DNA of 64,000 nt, from assembly GCA_027624625.1 (NCBI GenBank), contig JAQBWH010000003.1, positions 34,649-98,648 of the forward strand. Reading direction: 5' to 3'. Positions 46,608 through 56,508 of this stretch are shown here, in pieces (within the stretch, counting starts at the first letter, position 1; every line of letters starts with the position of its first letter). The DNA is from Verrucomicrobiota bacterium. GTDB lineage: Bacteria > Verrucomicrobiota > Verrucomicrobiia > Chthoniobacterales > JACTMZ01. A program made the translations under genes and the position numbers. The notes below the pieces were generated by a model. It did not search any database, was not told the DNA's origin, and saw only the letters and a list, made by a program, of their open reading frames with translations.

Positions 46608-47243
46608 TCACAACCACGCGGCCAGCTTGACCCGCAGGGTCTGGCGCGCGCGGAAAAGCAGGCTTTTCACCGCCGGCACCGTCGTTTCCAGGACGGAGGC
46701 GATTTCCTCGTAGGGCATTTCTTCGTAGCGGCGGAGAACCACCGCGGTGCGCTGGTCTTCCGGAAGCCCGGCCAGGGCGTGCTCGATGAACCGAGCCAGT
46801 TCACCCGCTGCCGCGGTCTTCGACGGATCTTCGAAAACCTTCGCCTCGCGTGGACGTTCCTCCGCGGACAGCTCGCGGAAGACGACTCCCCGCCGCGCGC
46901 GCCCCCGGCGCTCGTTCAGGACGAGACGCCGCACGATGGAGAACACCCACGTGGTGAACTTGGCCGTCGGCTCGTATCGCCCGCGCGCCTGCCAAATGCG
47001 CAAATAAACCCTCTGGGCGAGATCCTCCGCCCCCTCGAACCCGCCGAGCATTTTGACGATGGTGCCATAGACCCGGTCCTCGGTGGCTTCGACCAAGGAT
47101 CGGAAAGCCACCGCATCGCCCTCCTGCACCCGACGCATCAACGCGACCAGCTGGGCATTGTCGTCCAGCCCGGATCCAGTGGGCCCGAATCCGTCCGTCG
47201 GTTCATGGTCATGCGGTGTCACCGGCTGGCTTGAAGTCTCCAA
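46608..47243 (-). CDS. ECF-type RNA polymerase sigma factor
   Basis: RVQEGDAVAFRSLVEATEDRVYGTIVKMLGGFEGAEDLAQRVYLRIWQARGRYEPTAKFTTWVFSIVRRLVLNERR...LAGLPEDQRTAVVLRRYEEMPYEEIASVLETTVPAVKSLLFRARQTLR. Confidence 0.93.
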   Translation of the reverse strand: METSSQPVTPHDHEPTDGFGPTGSGLDDNAQLVALMRRVQEGDAVAFRSLVEATEDRVYGTIVKMLGGFEGAEDLAQRVYLRIWQARGRYEPTAKFTTWVFSIVRRLVLNERRGRARRGVVFRELSAEERPREAKVFEDPSKTAAAGELARFIEHALAGLPEDQRTAVVLRRYEEMPYEEIASVLETTVPAVKSLLFRARQTLRVKLAAWL

Positions 47244-47806
47244 AGATTAAACCCCGCCGCGGCGAAACGTTGCTCGAATTCGGTCGTTGGCCAGTCAACC
47301 GGAACCGCCCAGTCTTTTATCCGCCAGCCGCTCCGGGCCAATATTTCCCGCGTCCAAGCGAGGTATTCCCCCGAATCGCTGGCAAAAAAGAATGTGCCGC
47401 CGGCCTCCAGGCGCGAATGCAGCAGCGCGACAAATTCCTCCTGGACCAAACGCCGCACGGCGTGACGGCGCTTGGGCCACGGGTCGCTGAAAAGCAGATA
47501 GACCCGCGAGACCGAGCCCGGTGGCAAGGAGGACAACACCTCAAGCACCTCACCATGCAAGACGCGGGCATTGCCGAGGTCACCCGCCCGGCGCCGCGCC
47601 TGCCGCACCCGGAACTCCTTTTTTTCGATGCCGAGAATATTCCAGCCCGGTTCGCAGGCTGCCAAACCGGTGAGAAAAAGTCCGTTGCCGCAGCCCAGAT
47701 CGAGAACCAGCGGTGCTTCGCGCGGGAATAATCCGGCCAGGGCATCGTCCCCATCGGCCGCAATTCCCGGGCCCGGGGCGGATATGACCGGCGCTTTTGC
47801 CGGCAT
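47219..47806 (-). CDS. trmB: tRNA (guanine-N7)-methyltransferase
   Basis: PLVLDLGCGNGLFLTGLAACEPGWNILGIEKKEFRVRQARRRA...VSRVYLLFSDPWPKRRHAVRRLVQEEF. Confidence 0.93.
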   Translation of the reverse strand: MPAKAPVISAPGPGIAADGDDALAGLFPREAPLVLDLGCGNGLFLTGLAACEPGWNILGIEKKEFRVRQARRRAGDLGNARVLHGEVLEVLSSLPPGSVSRVYLLFSDPWPKRRHAVRRLVQEEFVALLHSRLEAGGTFFFASDSGEYLAWTREILARSGWRIKDWAVPVDWPTTEFEQRFAAAGFNLWRLQASR

Positions 47807-47811
47807 GAAAA

Positions 47812-49089
47812 TCAGGCCGCGTCCTTCTCCTGCTTGCGGCGCAGGAGCGGCAGCTTGCGACCTTCGACCACCGCGCGGTTGATTGTCACCTCGGCGATAT
47901 CCTCGCGGCTGGGCACATCATACATCACGTCGAGCATGATTTTTTCCATCATGGAACGAAGGGCGCGGGCGCCCGTGCCTTTGGACACGGCTCGCGCCGC
48001 CAAGGCGCGCAGGCCGTCCTTGGTGATATTGAGGTCGACGTCCTCCATGGACATCAGTTTGGCATACTGCTTGACCATCGCGTTGCGCGGTTCGGTCAGA
48101 ATAGTGACCAATTCGTCCTCAGTCAGTTGGTCGAGAGCGGTGACCACGGGAAGACGCCCGACAAACTCGGGAATCATCCCGAAGCCAAGCAAGTCCTCCG
48201 GCTCGGCCTGATGAATGGTGGCCGACGGCACGGACAAAGCTTCATCCGGTTTTTTCTCCTCGCGCGCGTGGAACCCGAGGACACGGCTGCCGAGGCGGCG
48301 CTGGATGAGTTTCTCCAACCCGACAAAAGCACCACCGCAGATGAAGAGGATTTTTTCCGTATTGACCTGGATGTATTCCTGCTGGGGATGCTTGCGCCCG
48401 CCCTGCGGGGGCACGTTGCAGGTTGTTCCCTCGAGAATCTTGAGCAAGGCCTGCTGCACACCTTCGCCGGAGACGTCGCGGGTGATGCTGACATTATCCG
48501 TCTTGCGCCCGATTTTATCGATCTCATCGATGTAAACGATGCCGATCTCGGCCCGCTTCACGTCGTAGTCCGAAGCTTGGAGCAAGCGCAAAACAATGTT
48601 TTCCACGTCCTCACCGACGTAACCCGCCTCGGTCAGGGTGGTGGCATCGGCCATGCAAAATGGCACGTCGATGATGCGGGCCAGGGTGCGGGCCAAGAGG
48701 GTTTTGCCGGAACCGGTCGGGCCGATGAGGAGGATGTTGCTTTTCTCCAGTTCGACGTCCTCGTTGCCGGGCAGGGCAATCTCGCGGGAGGAAGCCTGAT
48801 GCAGGATGCGCTTGTAGTGGTTGTGGACCGCAACGGAGAGCGTTTTCTTGGCCAAGTCCTGGCCGATGACAAATTGGTCGAGTTGGGCCTTGATCTCCGC
48901 CGGCTTGGGCACCCGCACGGACCCGCTCTTTTTCTTCGACTCCTCTTTCAGTTCTTTGTCGAGGATGCCTTTGCAGAGGGTGACGCAACTGTCGCAGATG
49001 TAGACCCCGGGGCCGGCAATGAGTTTGCGGACCTCGCTGTGGCTCTTCCCGCAGAAAGAACACATCGTGAGATTGGTCGCCCGGGCCAT
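47812..49089 (-). CDS. clpX: ATP-dependent Clp protease ATP-binding subunit ClpX
   Basis: [30 protein letters not shown] zinc-binding domain; [48 protein letters not shown]. Confidence 0.98.
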   Translation of the reverse strand: MARATNLTMCSFCGKSHSEVRKLIAGPGVYICDSCVTLCKGILDKELKEESKKKSGSVRVPKPAEIKAQLDQFVIGQDLAKKTLSVAVHNHYKRILHQASSREIALPGNEDVELEKSNILLIGPTGSGKTLLARTLARIIDVPFCMADATTLTEAGYVGEDVENIVLRLLQASDYDVKRAEIGIVYIDEIDKIGRKTDNVSITRDVSGEGVQQALLKILEGTTCNVPPQGGRKHPQQEYIQVNTEKILFICGGAFVGLEKLIQRRLGSRVLGFHAREEKKPDEALSVPSATIHQAEPEDLLGFGMIPEFVGRLPVVTALDQLTEDELVTILTEPRNAMVKQYAKLMSMEDVDLNITKDGLRALAARAVSKGTGARALRSMMEKIMLDVMYDVPSREDIAEVTINRAVVEGRKLPLLRRKQEKDAA

Positions 49090-49093
49090 CGTC

Positions 49094-49744
49094 TCAGGTG
49101 GGCATGGCGCCCGGGATTTCCTTGCGCGACTTCACCACTTCGTCGACCAAGCCGTAAGCCTTGGCCTCCGTGGCACTCATGTAATAATCGCGGTCCGCGT
49201 CGTTGTGCACCTGCTCAACCGGCTTGCCGGTATGCTGCGCAATGATCGACTCGAGGCGGCGCTTGAGCTTGAACATGAACTCGACCTGACGCTCCACGTC
49301 GCTGGCCTGGCCCTGCGCGCCGCCGCTCACCTGGTGGATCATGATGTCGGAATTCGGCAAGGCATAACGCTTGCCCTTGGTCCCGGCACAAAGAAGGACC
49401 GCACCCATACTCGCGGCCATACCCATGCAGTAAGTGTTCACGTCGCAGGTGACAAACTGCATGGTGTCATAAATAGCCAGCCCGGCCGTGACCGAACCAC
49501 CGGGCGAATTGATGTAAATATGGATGTCCTTCTTGGCATCTTCCATCTGGAGGAAGAGCAATTGGGCGATAACCAGATTGGCAACGTAGTCGTCGATCGG
49601 CGTGCCGATGAAAACGATGCGGTCTTTGAGCAGTCGTGAATAAATATCGTAGCTGCGCTCACCGCGGCCGGTCTGTTCGACCACCATGGGGACGAGCATG
49701 GAGTTACGTGGTGTTGTTGGGCCGGAAGTGACGAGAGGATTCAT
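49094..49744 (-). CDS. clpP: ATP-dependent Clp protease proteolytic subunit
   Basis: [72 protein letters not shown]...[31 protein letters not shown]. Confidence 0.98.
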   Translation of the reverse strand: MNPLVTSGPTTPRNSMLVPMVVEQTGRGERSYDIYSRLLKDRIVFIGTPIDDYVANLVIAQLLFLQMEDAKKDIHIYINSPGGSVTAGLAIYDTMQFVTCDVNTYCMGMAASMGAVLLCAGTKGKRYALPNSDIMIHQVSGGAQGQASDVERQVEFMFKLKRRLESIIAQHTGKPVEQVHNDADRDYYMSATEAKAYGLVDEVVKSRKEIPGAMPT

Positions 49745-49768
49745 AAAAAATTTGGACGTCGGCAGGGC

Positions 49769-51082
49769 TTAGGTCGTCGCCCCCGCTGGTTTCACCTTAA
49801 CTTTGGAGGCCAGAAAATCAAGGGCCTTGTCCCGGACCACCTCACCCTCGACCGAGCCGAGCGCCTCGCGCTTGACCAGTTGTTTGACCAGTTTGTCCAT
49901 CGGCATGCTTAAACGCTGGGCCATGCTGGCGATGTGCTCCGTTAACTCCTCGCGCGTAGCTTGGATTTTCTGCTCGCGGGCCAGGCGGGTGAGGATGAAG
50001 TCGGCCTTGACCCGGAATTGCGCGCCCATTTGCGCATGCTGGAAAATTTCCTCCTTTTTGCTCAGGAGATCCTCGTCGCTCAGACCGCGCATTTGCTCGG
50101 CCTCGACGATTTCCCGGACGACGCGGCGGGCTTCGCCCATCACCATGGAGGCGGGAACCTCGAATTCGACGCTCTTGACCAGGTGCTCGACCACCGCCGC
50201 GCGCTTCTTGCGCTCGGTCTGCTCGGACGCGGCGGATTCCAAACGCTGGCGGAAGGCCGCACGCAATTCGTCGGCCGTGCGCCCGGCCATCTTCTGCGCC
50301 ACTTCATCGGTCAAGGCGGGGAGCTTCTTCGACTTGATGCCCCTGATCTTCGTCTCATGGGTGATTTTTTTGCCCCGGAGCGGAGGGACGGCAAAGTCCT
50401 CGGGCACCGTCACTTCCACCGTGCGGTCCTCGCCTTCCTTCGCGCCGACCAAACCCGCGCAGAAGCCCGGCCACATGCTTTCCTCCTCCATGATGACCCA
50501 AAGCCCCTCGCCGCCCTTCATGGTCGACGGCGCCTCGGGGCAAACCTCGCCGAGCGGTTTGCCTTCGACCGTGGCATCGTAGTCGAGCACCGCATAGTCT
50601 CCCATTTGCAGGGGGCGGTCTTTGATGTCGGTGAATTCCGCCATGCGTTCGAGCAGCATGTCGATGTTGCCCTTGACGTGCTCGTCGGTGACAACCTCTT
50701 CGAGCACCTCGAGGCCGAAGGTCTCCACATCGGGCATCTTGAAGTCGGGCTCAAGGGTCAGATCGATGCTCAAATCCAAATCCGCCGACCCGACCTCGCC
50801 GTGCCGCAAATTGAAAGCGTTCAACACGGTCAGGTCATTGTCTTTGGCGCCTTGATCGACCGCTTCGCGCAGCAACTCCTTGACCGCCTCTTCCGCGATG
50901 GCGTCCTTGTATTTGCGGGCCACCACGGCGACCGGAGCTTTGCCCGGACGAAACCCCGGCAATTTGGCCGAGCGCTGGTATTCGCCCGCCAACTTTTCGA
51001 CTTTCTTCTGGACCAGGCCGGCGGGCACGGTAGCGCGCAGGGTGGCAAGGCAATGGGGTTGTTTTTCGACGGAGACTTTCAT
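49769..51082 (-). CDS. tig: trigger factor
   Basis: MKVSVEKQPHCLATLRATVPAGLVQKKVEKLAGEYQRSAKLPGFRPGKAPVAVVARKYKDAIAEEAVKELL; tig-clpP-clpX synteny. Confidence 0.95.
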   Translation of the reverse strand: MKVSVEKQPHCLATLRATVPAGLVQKKVEKLAGEYQRSAKLPGFRPGKAPVAVVARKYKDAIAEEAVKELLREAVDQGAKDNDLTVLNAFNLRHGEVGSADLDLSIDLTLEPDFKMPDVETFGLEVLEEVVTDEHVKGNIDMLLERMAEFTDIKDRPLQMGDYAVLDYDATVEGKPLGEVCPEAPSTMKGGEGLWVIMEEESMWPGFCAGLVGAKEGEDRTVEVTVPEDFAVPPLRGKKITHETKIRGIKSKKLPALTDEVAQKMAGRTADELRAAFRQRLESAASEQTERKKRAAVVEHLVKSVEFEVPASMVMGEARRVVREIVEAEQMRGLSDEDLLSKKEEIFQHAQMGAQFRVKADFILTRLAREQKIQATREELTEHIASMAQRLSMPMDKLVKQLVKREALGSVEGEVVRDKALDFLASKVKVKPAGATT

Positions 51083-51115
51083 GAATGGAAAATGACCCTC
51101 CACCTTAGCGGTGGC

Positions 51116-51904
51116 TCAGCCCTTCGCCAACCGCAAAACCTCATCCAAGACCGCACCATGGGCCCGCACCCGTGCGGTGAGGGAAAATTCCGACGGCGTC
51201 TCGAAGGTCAGACTGCGCTTGGTGTGGCCGAACCGCAGAAAAAATGCCTCCGGATGCTCCGGCAAGGTCTCCGGCGTAACGCGCGTGCGGATCAGCCCCC
51301 GCCGGCATTTGCGCCCCTCGACTCGGCCGCGCGGTTCGCCGGGCAGATGCCGCACCGCGGCCGCGAGCAACTTCTCGCCCCAGAGCGGACGCGCCCCCGG
51401 AATCTCGTAAAGATAAACCCCCTGCGCGTCGAAATCCTCATGCAGCATCACCGCCGCATCAAAGACGCGCCCCCGCAACAAGCGCTTTTGCGCTTCGATC
51501 ACCGGCACATCACTCCGGTGGTAACCCCGGTTGAGGTCGCGTCCGTGTGCATCGTTGCGGTTGTTGTGCTGCAGACCCCAAGGATTCAAACACGGGAAAA
51601 TCAGCACTTCGCATTTCCGCAAAGCCGGCAGCCGTTTTTCACACCAAGTGATGAGCGCTTCGGTCGCGGCCGGTTCGTCCCCGTGGATTCCGGCCGACAA
51701 ATAAAGCCGCGGACCATCCCGCGCCGGCGAGGCCAAGGCATAGACCGGAAACCCGTCCTCCGTGGCGAATTTCCGCAGCGGCCAATCGGCCCGCTTGGCC
51801 AGCGCGCGCCAGCGTTTGACCAGCCACCGGTAATCATGGGCCCGCAGGTGCGCTGCGCTTTCGAGTTGCCTTGTCACAAAATGTGGATATCGAAAAAGGG
51901 TCAT
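51116..51904 (-). CDS. M14-family zinc carboxypeptidase / succinylglutamate desuccinylase-like
   Basis: [62 protein letters not shown]. Confidence 0.82.
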   Translation of the reverse strand: MTLFRYPHFVTRQLESAAHLRAHDYRWLVKRWRALAKRADWPLRKFATEDGFPVYALASPARDGPRLYLSAGIHGDEPAATEALITWCEKRLPALRKCEVLIFPCLNPWGLQHNNRNDAHGRDLNRGYHRSDVPVIEAQKRLLRGRVFDAAVMLHEDFDAQGVYLYEIPGARPLWGEKLLAAAVRHLPGEPRGRVEGRKCRRGLIRTRVTPETLPEHPEAFFLRFGHTKRSLTFETPSEFSLTARVRAHGAVLDEVLRLAKG

Positions 51905-52481
51905 GAGCAAAACATCCATCCTCGCCGCTGCTTTGGCCCTCGCCATCCTTGCCGTCCCCGCGCAAAGTGAAGAATCCATGAAAGACATCCGTATTATCGT
52001 CAAAACCGACAAGGGCGACATCGAAGGCGTCCTTTACCCTTCCAAGGCCCCGGTCACCGTGGCCAACTTCCTCAACCTGGCCAAACGCGGCTACTACAAC
52101 GGCCTCAAATTCCACCGCGTCATCCCTGACTTCATGATCCAAGGTGGCGACCCGACCGGCACGGGCAGCGGCGGCCCCGGCTACCGCTTTGAGGACGAGT
52201 GCACGCCGGAGCTCAAGCACGACAAACCCGGCATCTTCTCCATGGCCAACGCCGGCCCCGGGACCAATGGAAGCCAGTTCTTCATCACCCACGTCGCCAC
52301 CCCGCACCTCAACGGCAAGCACACCGTTTTCGGTTCGGTGACCAAAGGCCAGGACATGGTCAACGCCGTCGCCCAAGGCGACACCATCAAATCGATCGAA
52401 ATCCTCGATCCCACCGACGACCTCTTCGCCGCCCAGTCCAAGCGCCTCGAAGAATGGAACGCCATCCTCGACAAGCGCTGA
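51903..52481 (+). CDS. cyclophilin-type peptidyl-prolyl cis-trans isomerase (exported)
   Basis: Signal peptide; [65 protein letters not shown]...[10 protein letters not shown]. Confidence 0.95.
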   Translation: MSKTSILAAALALAILAVPAQSEESMKDIRIIVKTDKGDIEGVLYPSKAPVTVANFLNLAKRGYYNGLKFHRVIPDFMIQGGDPTGTGSGGPGYRFEDECTPELKHDKPGIFSMANAGPGTNGSQFFITHVATPHLNGKHTVFGSVTKGQDMVNAVAQGDTIKSIEILDPTDDLFAAQSKRLEEWNAILDKR

Positions 52482-52503
52482 GCTCCTGCCCAGTTTTTCA
52501 CAG

Positions 52504-52536
52504 AGCGGCGGTCCTCGGACCGCCGCTTCCTTTTTC
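52504..52536. terminator. intrinsic (probably bidirectional) terminator between convergent genes
   Basis: Perfect inverted repeat AGCGGCGGTCC-TC-GGACCGCCGCT followed by TCCTTTTT. Confidence 0.75.
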
Positions 52537-52538
52537 GG

Positions 52539-53495
52539 TCAAAAGACCCGCGGTTCCCCCTCGCGCAAAAAACAAACCCGCTCGAGCAACCCTGCCGCCC
52601 CCGCACACTCGATCAACCGCGACGGCGGTTCCCACGCCGGTTCGTAGCTCAGCCGGAAAGTCCCGTAGTGCATCGGCACAAACGTCTGCGCGCCCAACTC
52701 GACAAAGGCCCGCAGCGCTTCTTCCGGCGTCATATGCACCTCGCGTCCGCTCGGCGGATCATAAGCTCCGATCGGCAAGAGCGCGACGTCCACCGGCACA
52801 CGCTTCCCGATCTCGGCAAAGCCCGGAAAATACGCGCTATCCCCGCAATGAAAAATCGACCGCCCCTCCACCTCGATGATAAAGCCGCCGAATCCCCGGT
52901 GCGAATCGGCCAGCATCCGCGCCCCCCAGTGATAAGCCGGAGTCATCGTCACCTTGACCGGACCCAATTGCATCGACTCCCACACCTCCAACTCGTGCAC
53001 CCGGTCGAAGCCCAACCCGTGCACCAACCTTCCCACGTTCCGCGGCACCACGATCGGTTGCTCCGCCGCCACCTTGCGCAGGGTCCGCTTGTCCAGATGA
53101 TCAAAATGTGCGTGTGTGATCAACACCGCGTCGATGTCCGGCAAAGCCTGCAATTCCAGTCCCGGTTCACGCATCCGTTTGATCACCTTCAACCACCGCG
53201 CCCAATTCGGGTCGATGAGCAAGTTCACCCCCGGTGCCTGGATCAAGAATGACGCATGGCCGATCCAGGTCAGCGCGACCTGCCCGGACTTCAGCTCCGG
53301 AAACTCCGGGTTGCGCCGCTCTCCCGTGCGCCGCTCGAACAAGCTCGGCCAGACCACTTCGGAAAGAAAGTTGCGCCGGTGCCAACCCACCCTCGGCTTC
53401 AGCCCGACATGATGATCCGGCTTGCCCTCCCGCAGACGGGGCAAAATCATTTTCCGCTTGCGCACGGGCTTGCCTGGTTTCTCGTTGCTGCTCAC
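52539..53495 (-). CDS. MBL-fold metallo-hydrolase (NAPE-PLD/UlaG-like)
   Basis: VALTWIGHASFLIQAPGVNLLIDPNWARW...DAVLITHAHFDHLDKRTLRK...FHCGDSAYFPGF. Confidence 0.88.
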   Translation of the reverse strand: MSSNEKPGKPVRKRKMILPRLREGKPDHHVGLKPRVGWHRRNFLSEVVWPSLFERRTGERRNPEFPELKSGQVALTWIGHASFLIQAPGVNLLIDPNWARWLKVIKRMREPGLELQALPDIDAVLITHAHFDHLDKRTLRKVAAEQPIVVPRNVGRLVHGLGFDRVHELEVWESMQLGPVKVTMTPAYHWGARMLADSHRGFGGFIIEVEGRSIFHCGDSAYFPGFAEIGKRVPVDVALLPIGAYDPPSGREVHMTPEEALRAFVELGAQTFVPMHYGTFRLSYEPAWEPPSRLIECAGAAGLLERVCFLREGEPRVF

Positions 53496-53510
53496 TTTGA
53501 CAAAAATCTT

Positions 53511-54059
53511 ATGCCCTCCCCGGCCAAAACAGAACTCCGCCGCCGCCTGCGTGCCGAGCTTGCCCAGATGACTCCCACCGCCAGCGCGGCCGCCTCGGAA
53601 AGCATCCGCACCAGTATCCCATCACTTCCCCGCTGGCAAGAAACCCGCACCCTCGCCGCTTTCAGCGCCCTGCCCGCCGAACCCGACCTCCGCCCTTTCG
53701 ACTGGCTTCCCGCTCGCCCACTTCTCCTCCCCCGCCTCGACGGCGACCATCTCATCTTCCACCAAGTCACCGCCCCCGACCAACTCACCCCCGGCCCCTT
53801 TGGCCTCCTTGAGCCCGACCCGCGAAAATGCCCCGTCGCCGATCCCGCCAGCGCCGATCTCATTTTCATTCCCGGCATGGCTTTCACCAAGGTTGGTCAC
53901 CGCCTCGGCCGCGGCCGCGGATACTACGATCGCCTTCTCGCCGCGCTCCCCGCCACCACTCTCCGCATCGGCGTCTGCTTCCGCTGCCAACTCATCGACC
54001 GCATCCCATCCGAACCCCACGACATGTCCGTCGATCTTGTGCTCAGTTCACCAGCTTGA
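53511..54059 (+). CDS. 5-formyltetrahydrofolate cyclo-ligase
   Basis: KTELRRRLRAEL...LLLPRLDGDHLIFHQV...FGLLEPDP...DLIFIPGMAFTKVGHRLGRGRGYYDRLLAAL. Confidence 0.88.
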   Translation: MPSPAKTELRRRLRAELAQMTPTASAAASESIRTSIPSLPRWQETRTLAAFSALPAEPDLRPFDWLPARPLLLPRLDGDHLIFHQVTAPDQLTPGPFGLLEPDPRKCPVADPASADLIFIPGMAFTKVGHRLGRGRGYYDRLLAALPATTLRIGVCFRCQLIDRIPSEPHDMSVDLVLSSPA

Positions 54060-54471
54060 ACCCAAAGGCAGTCAGCGCGGCAAACCCGGCACACCACGGC
54101 GCCACGCCCAGCGCTATCGCCGCCATGATCCGCGACGGGCGTTCCCCCGCAGCCAGCGCAATCACCGCCGTGGCCTGCGGCCCGATGGTCACCGGCGCGA
54201 GCAAACAAAGCCCGGGCAATCCCCCGCGCTCCCAAATCCGCCAGACCAACTTCGAAGGATCTCTCTCCACGGGAATCTTCAACTTCCGCACCAACCACTC
54301 CCGCAACGGCGCCCCCGCGAGTAACACCACCGCCCCGCCCGCGACATAACCCATCCCCGCCGCCAGTCCCGCGACCCAAGCATTCGCCCCCGCCGCCGTC
54401 GCCGCCGGAATGGACGCCATAAAATAAACAAACCCCAGACCGAAAGCCGTGAAAAGTCCTGTCCAACTCAT
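54043..54471 (-). CDS. small multi-pass membrane protein (small-multidrug-export-like)
   Basis: MSWTGLFTAFGLGFVYFMASIPAATAAGANAWVAGLAAGMGYVAGGAVVLLAGAPLREWLVRKL... Confidence 0.6.
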   Translation of the reverse strand: MSWTGLFTAFGLGFVYFMASIPAATAAGANAWVAGLAAGMGYVAGGAVVLLAGAPLREWLVRKLKIPVERDPSKLVWRIWERGGLPGLCLLAPVTIGPQATAVIALAAGERPSRIMAAIALGVAPWCAGFAALTAFGFKLVN

Positions 54472-54580
54472 GGGACCAGCTAACCTACCGCAACCGCCCG
54501 AACTCTCCACCCCTCATTGCCCTCGTCGCCCCCCGCGGCTTCCATCTTCCCCGGCACCAGATAAGATCCGGCCTCTCCGC

Positions 54581-55897
54581 ATGGAACCAAAATCCGCCGC
54601 GACCGACATTGCCCGCCGCCTGCAAGAGGCCGGCCACACCGCCTATTTTGCCGGCGGCTGCGTGCGCGACGAACTTCTTGGACTCCATCCCCACGATTAT
54701 GACATTGCCACCTCGGCCAAACCGGACGAAGTGCAAAAACTTTTTCCCCACACCCAAGCGGTCGGCGCCCACTTCGGCGTCATCCTTGTCATGGAAAACG
54801 GCCACGCCTTCGAAGTCGCCACCTTCCGCTCCGACCACCAATACCTCGACGGACGCCGCCCCGAGATGGTCACGTTTTCCACCCCCGAAGAGGACGCCAC
54901 CCGCCGCGATTTCACCATCAACGGCATGTTCCACGATCCGGTGGCGGAAAACTTTATCGACTTCGTCGGTGGCCAAGCCGACCTCCAGTCCCGCACCCTC
55001 CGCGCCATCGGCGATCCCGTGGCCCGCTTCCGCGAGGACAAACTCCGTCTCCTCCGCGCCATCCGCTTCGCCGCCCGCTTCAACTATGACATCGAGCCCC
55101 GGACTTGGAACGCCATCCGAGCCCACGCCGCCGACCTTCGCGCGGTCAGCGCCGAGCGCATCCGTGAGGAGCTGGTCAAAATTCTTGCCCACCCCAACCG
55201 GGTCCGCGGTTTCGACCTGCTCAACGAAAGCGGACTGCTCAAAGAAATCCTCCCTGAAATTGAAGCGCTCAAAGGCTGCGAGCAACCGCCGCAATTTCAT
55301 CCCGAGGGAGACGTCTTCGTCCACACCCGCGCCATGCTGGCTTTGCTGCCGCCGGAAGCCCCCGCCGCGCTCGTCCTTGCCGTGCTCTTCCACGATATCG
55401 GCAAGCCCCCTACCTTTCGTTACCACGCGGACGAAGACCGTATCCGTTTCAGCGGGCACGACCGCGTCGGTGCCACCATGACCGAGAAGGTCATGGAGCG
55501 ACTCCGCTTTTCCCGCCAGGACATCGACCGCGTGACTGAAGCCGTCCGCCAGCACATGGTCTTCAAGGACGTGCAAAACATGCGCACCGCCAAATTGAAG
55601 CGCTTCATGGCCCGCGAGGGCTTTGCCGAAGAACTCGAACTCCACCGCGTCGACTGCCAGAGCAGCCACGGCGCCTTGGACAACTACGATTTTCTCCAAA
55701 CCAAAGCCGAAGAATTCGCCAACGAACCCCTCATCCCGCCTCCGCTCGTCACCGGCCACGACCTCATGGCCCTCGGCTGGAGACCCGGCCCCCACTTCGG
55801 CCCAATCCTGGAAGCCGTGCAAACCGCACAACTCGAAGGCACGCTGACCACGACCGAAGAAGCCATCGCTTGGATCAAAGCGAACCATCCTCTGTGA
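54581..55897 (+). CDS. cca: CCA tRNA nucleotidyltransferase / poly(A) polymerase family
   Basis: AYFAGGCVRDELLGLHPHDYDIATSAKPDEVQKLF...RRDFTINGMFHDP...RLLRAIRFAARFNYDIE; HD region VLFHDIGKPPTFR. Confidence 0.93.
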   Translation: MEPKSAATDIARRLQEAGHTAYFAGGCVRDELLGLHPHDYDIATSAKPDEVQKLFPHTQAVGAHFGVILVMENGHAFEVATFRSDHQYLDGRRPEMVTFSTPEEDATRRDFTINGMFHDPVAENFIDFVGGQADLQSRTLRAIGDPVARFREDKLRLLRAIRFAARFNYDIEPRTWNAIRAHAADLRAVSAERIREELVKILAHPNRVRGFDLLNESGLLKEILPEIEALKGCEQPPQFHPEGDVFVHTRAMLALLPPEAPAALVLAVLFHDIGKPPTFRYHADEDRIRFSGHDRVGATMTEKVMERLRFSRQDIDRVTEAVRQHMVFKDVQNMRTAKLKRFMAREGFAEELELHRVDCQSSHGALDNYDFLQTKAEEFANEPLIPPPLVTGHDLMALGWRPGPHFGPILEAVQTAQLEGTLTTTEEAIAWIKANHPL

Positions 55898-55930
55898 AAT
55901 CTCAAATTTCAAATTTGAAATCTGAAATTC
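55896..55930. repeat. dispersed repeat family A, copy 2
   Basis: GAAATCTCAAATTTCAAATTTGAAATCTGAAATTC. Confidence 0.8.
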
Positions 55931-55937
55931 CCAACAC

Positions 55938-56447
55938 ATGACCTACCAGCGTTTCGAAGATCTCCCTGTCTGGAATGACGCCATAGCTCTCGCCGAAGGC
56001 TGCGAGGACTTCATCATGGCGGCCAAAGACCGCATCACTTGGTCCAAACGCGACCAACTCGACCGCGCTTCCCTCTCCGTCTCCAACAACATCGCTGAAG
56101 GCTTCGAGCGCGGGACGACGAATGAATTGCTCAACTTCCTCTACATCGCCCGCGGCTCGCCCGGAGAAGTCCGGTCGATGCTCAATTTTTTCGAAAGGCG
56201 CCCCGCGCTCGAAGATTTAAAATCTCAAATTTCTAATCTGAAATCCCAGGCCGAGTCATGCTCGCGCCAGCTTCGCGCTTGGGCCGATTCGTTGCAAAAC
56301 TCCCCCATCGAAGGCCAACGACATCTCAATAACGCCGGGCGCAACCGTCACGAGCAGAAGAAAAAAGCCGACGCCTTTATCGAGAGACTCAACGCCGCTC
56401 TCCCCGATGGCCACCCGGCAAAGAAGCCCTCGAAACCACCCGTCTGA
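55938..56447 (+). CDS. four helix bundle protein (23S rRNA-intervening-sequence protein family)
   Basis: FEDLPVWNDAIALAEGCEDFI...KRDQLDRASLSVSNNIAEGFERGTTNELLNFLYIARGSPGEVRSML. Confidence 0.88.
   Translation: MTYQRFEDLPVWNDAIALAEGCEDFIMAAKDRITWSKRDQLDRASLSVSNNIAEGFERGTTNELLNFLYIARGSPGEVRSMLNFFERRPALEDLKSQISNLKSQAESCSRQLRAWADSLQNSPIEGQRHLNNAGRNRHEQKKKADAFIERLNAALPDGHPAKKPSKPPV
56219..56247. repeat. dispersed repeat family A, copy 3 (inside the four-helix-bundle CDS)
   Basis: AAAATCTCAAATTTCTAATCTGAAATCCC, translated in frame as ..LKSQISNLKSQ.. Confidence 0.75.
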
Positions 56448-56477
56448 GCCGAGCGAAAGCGAGACAGCCCCTAGCCA

Positions 56478-56496
56478 AATCTCAAATCTGAAATCC
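56478..56496. repeat. dispersed repeat family A, copy 4
   Basis: AATCTCAAATCTGAAATCC directly upstream of the UDG gene. Confidence 0.75.
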
Positions 56497-56508
56497 TTCC
56501 ACCCAACC

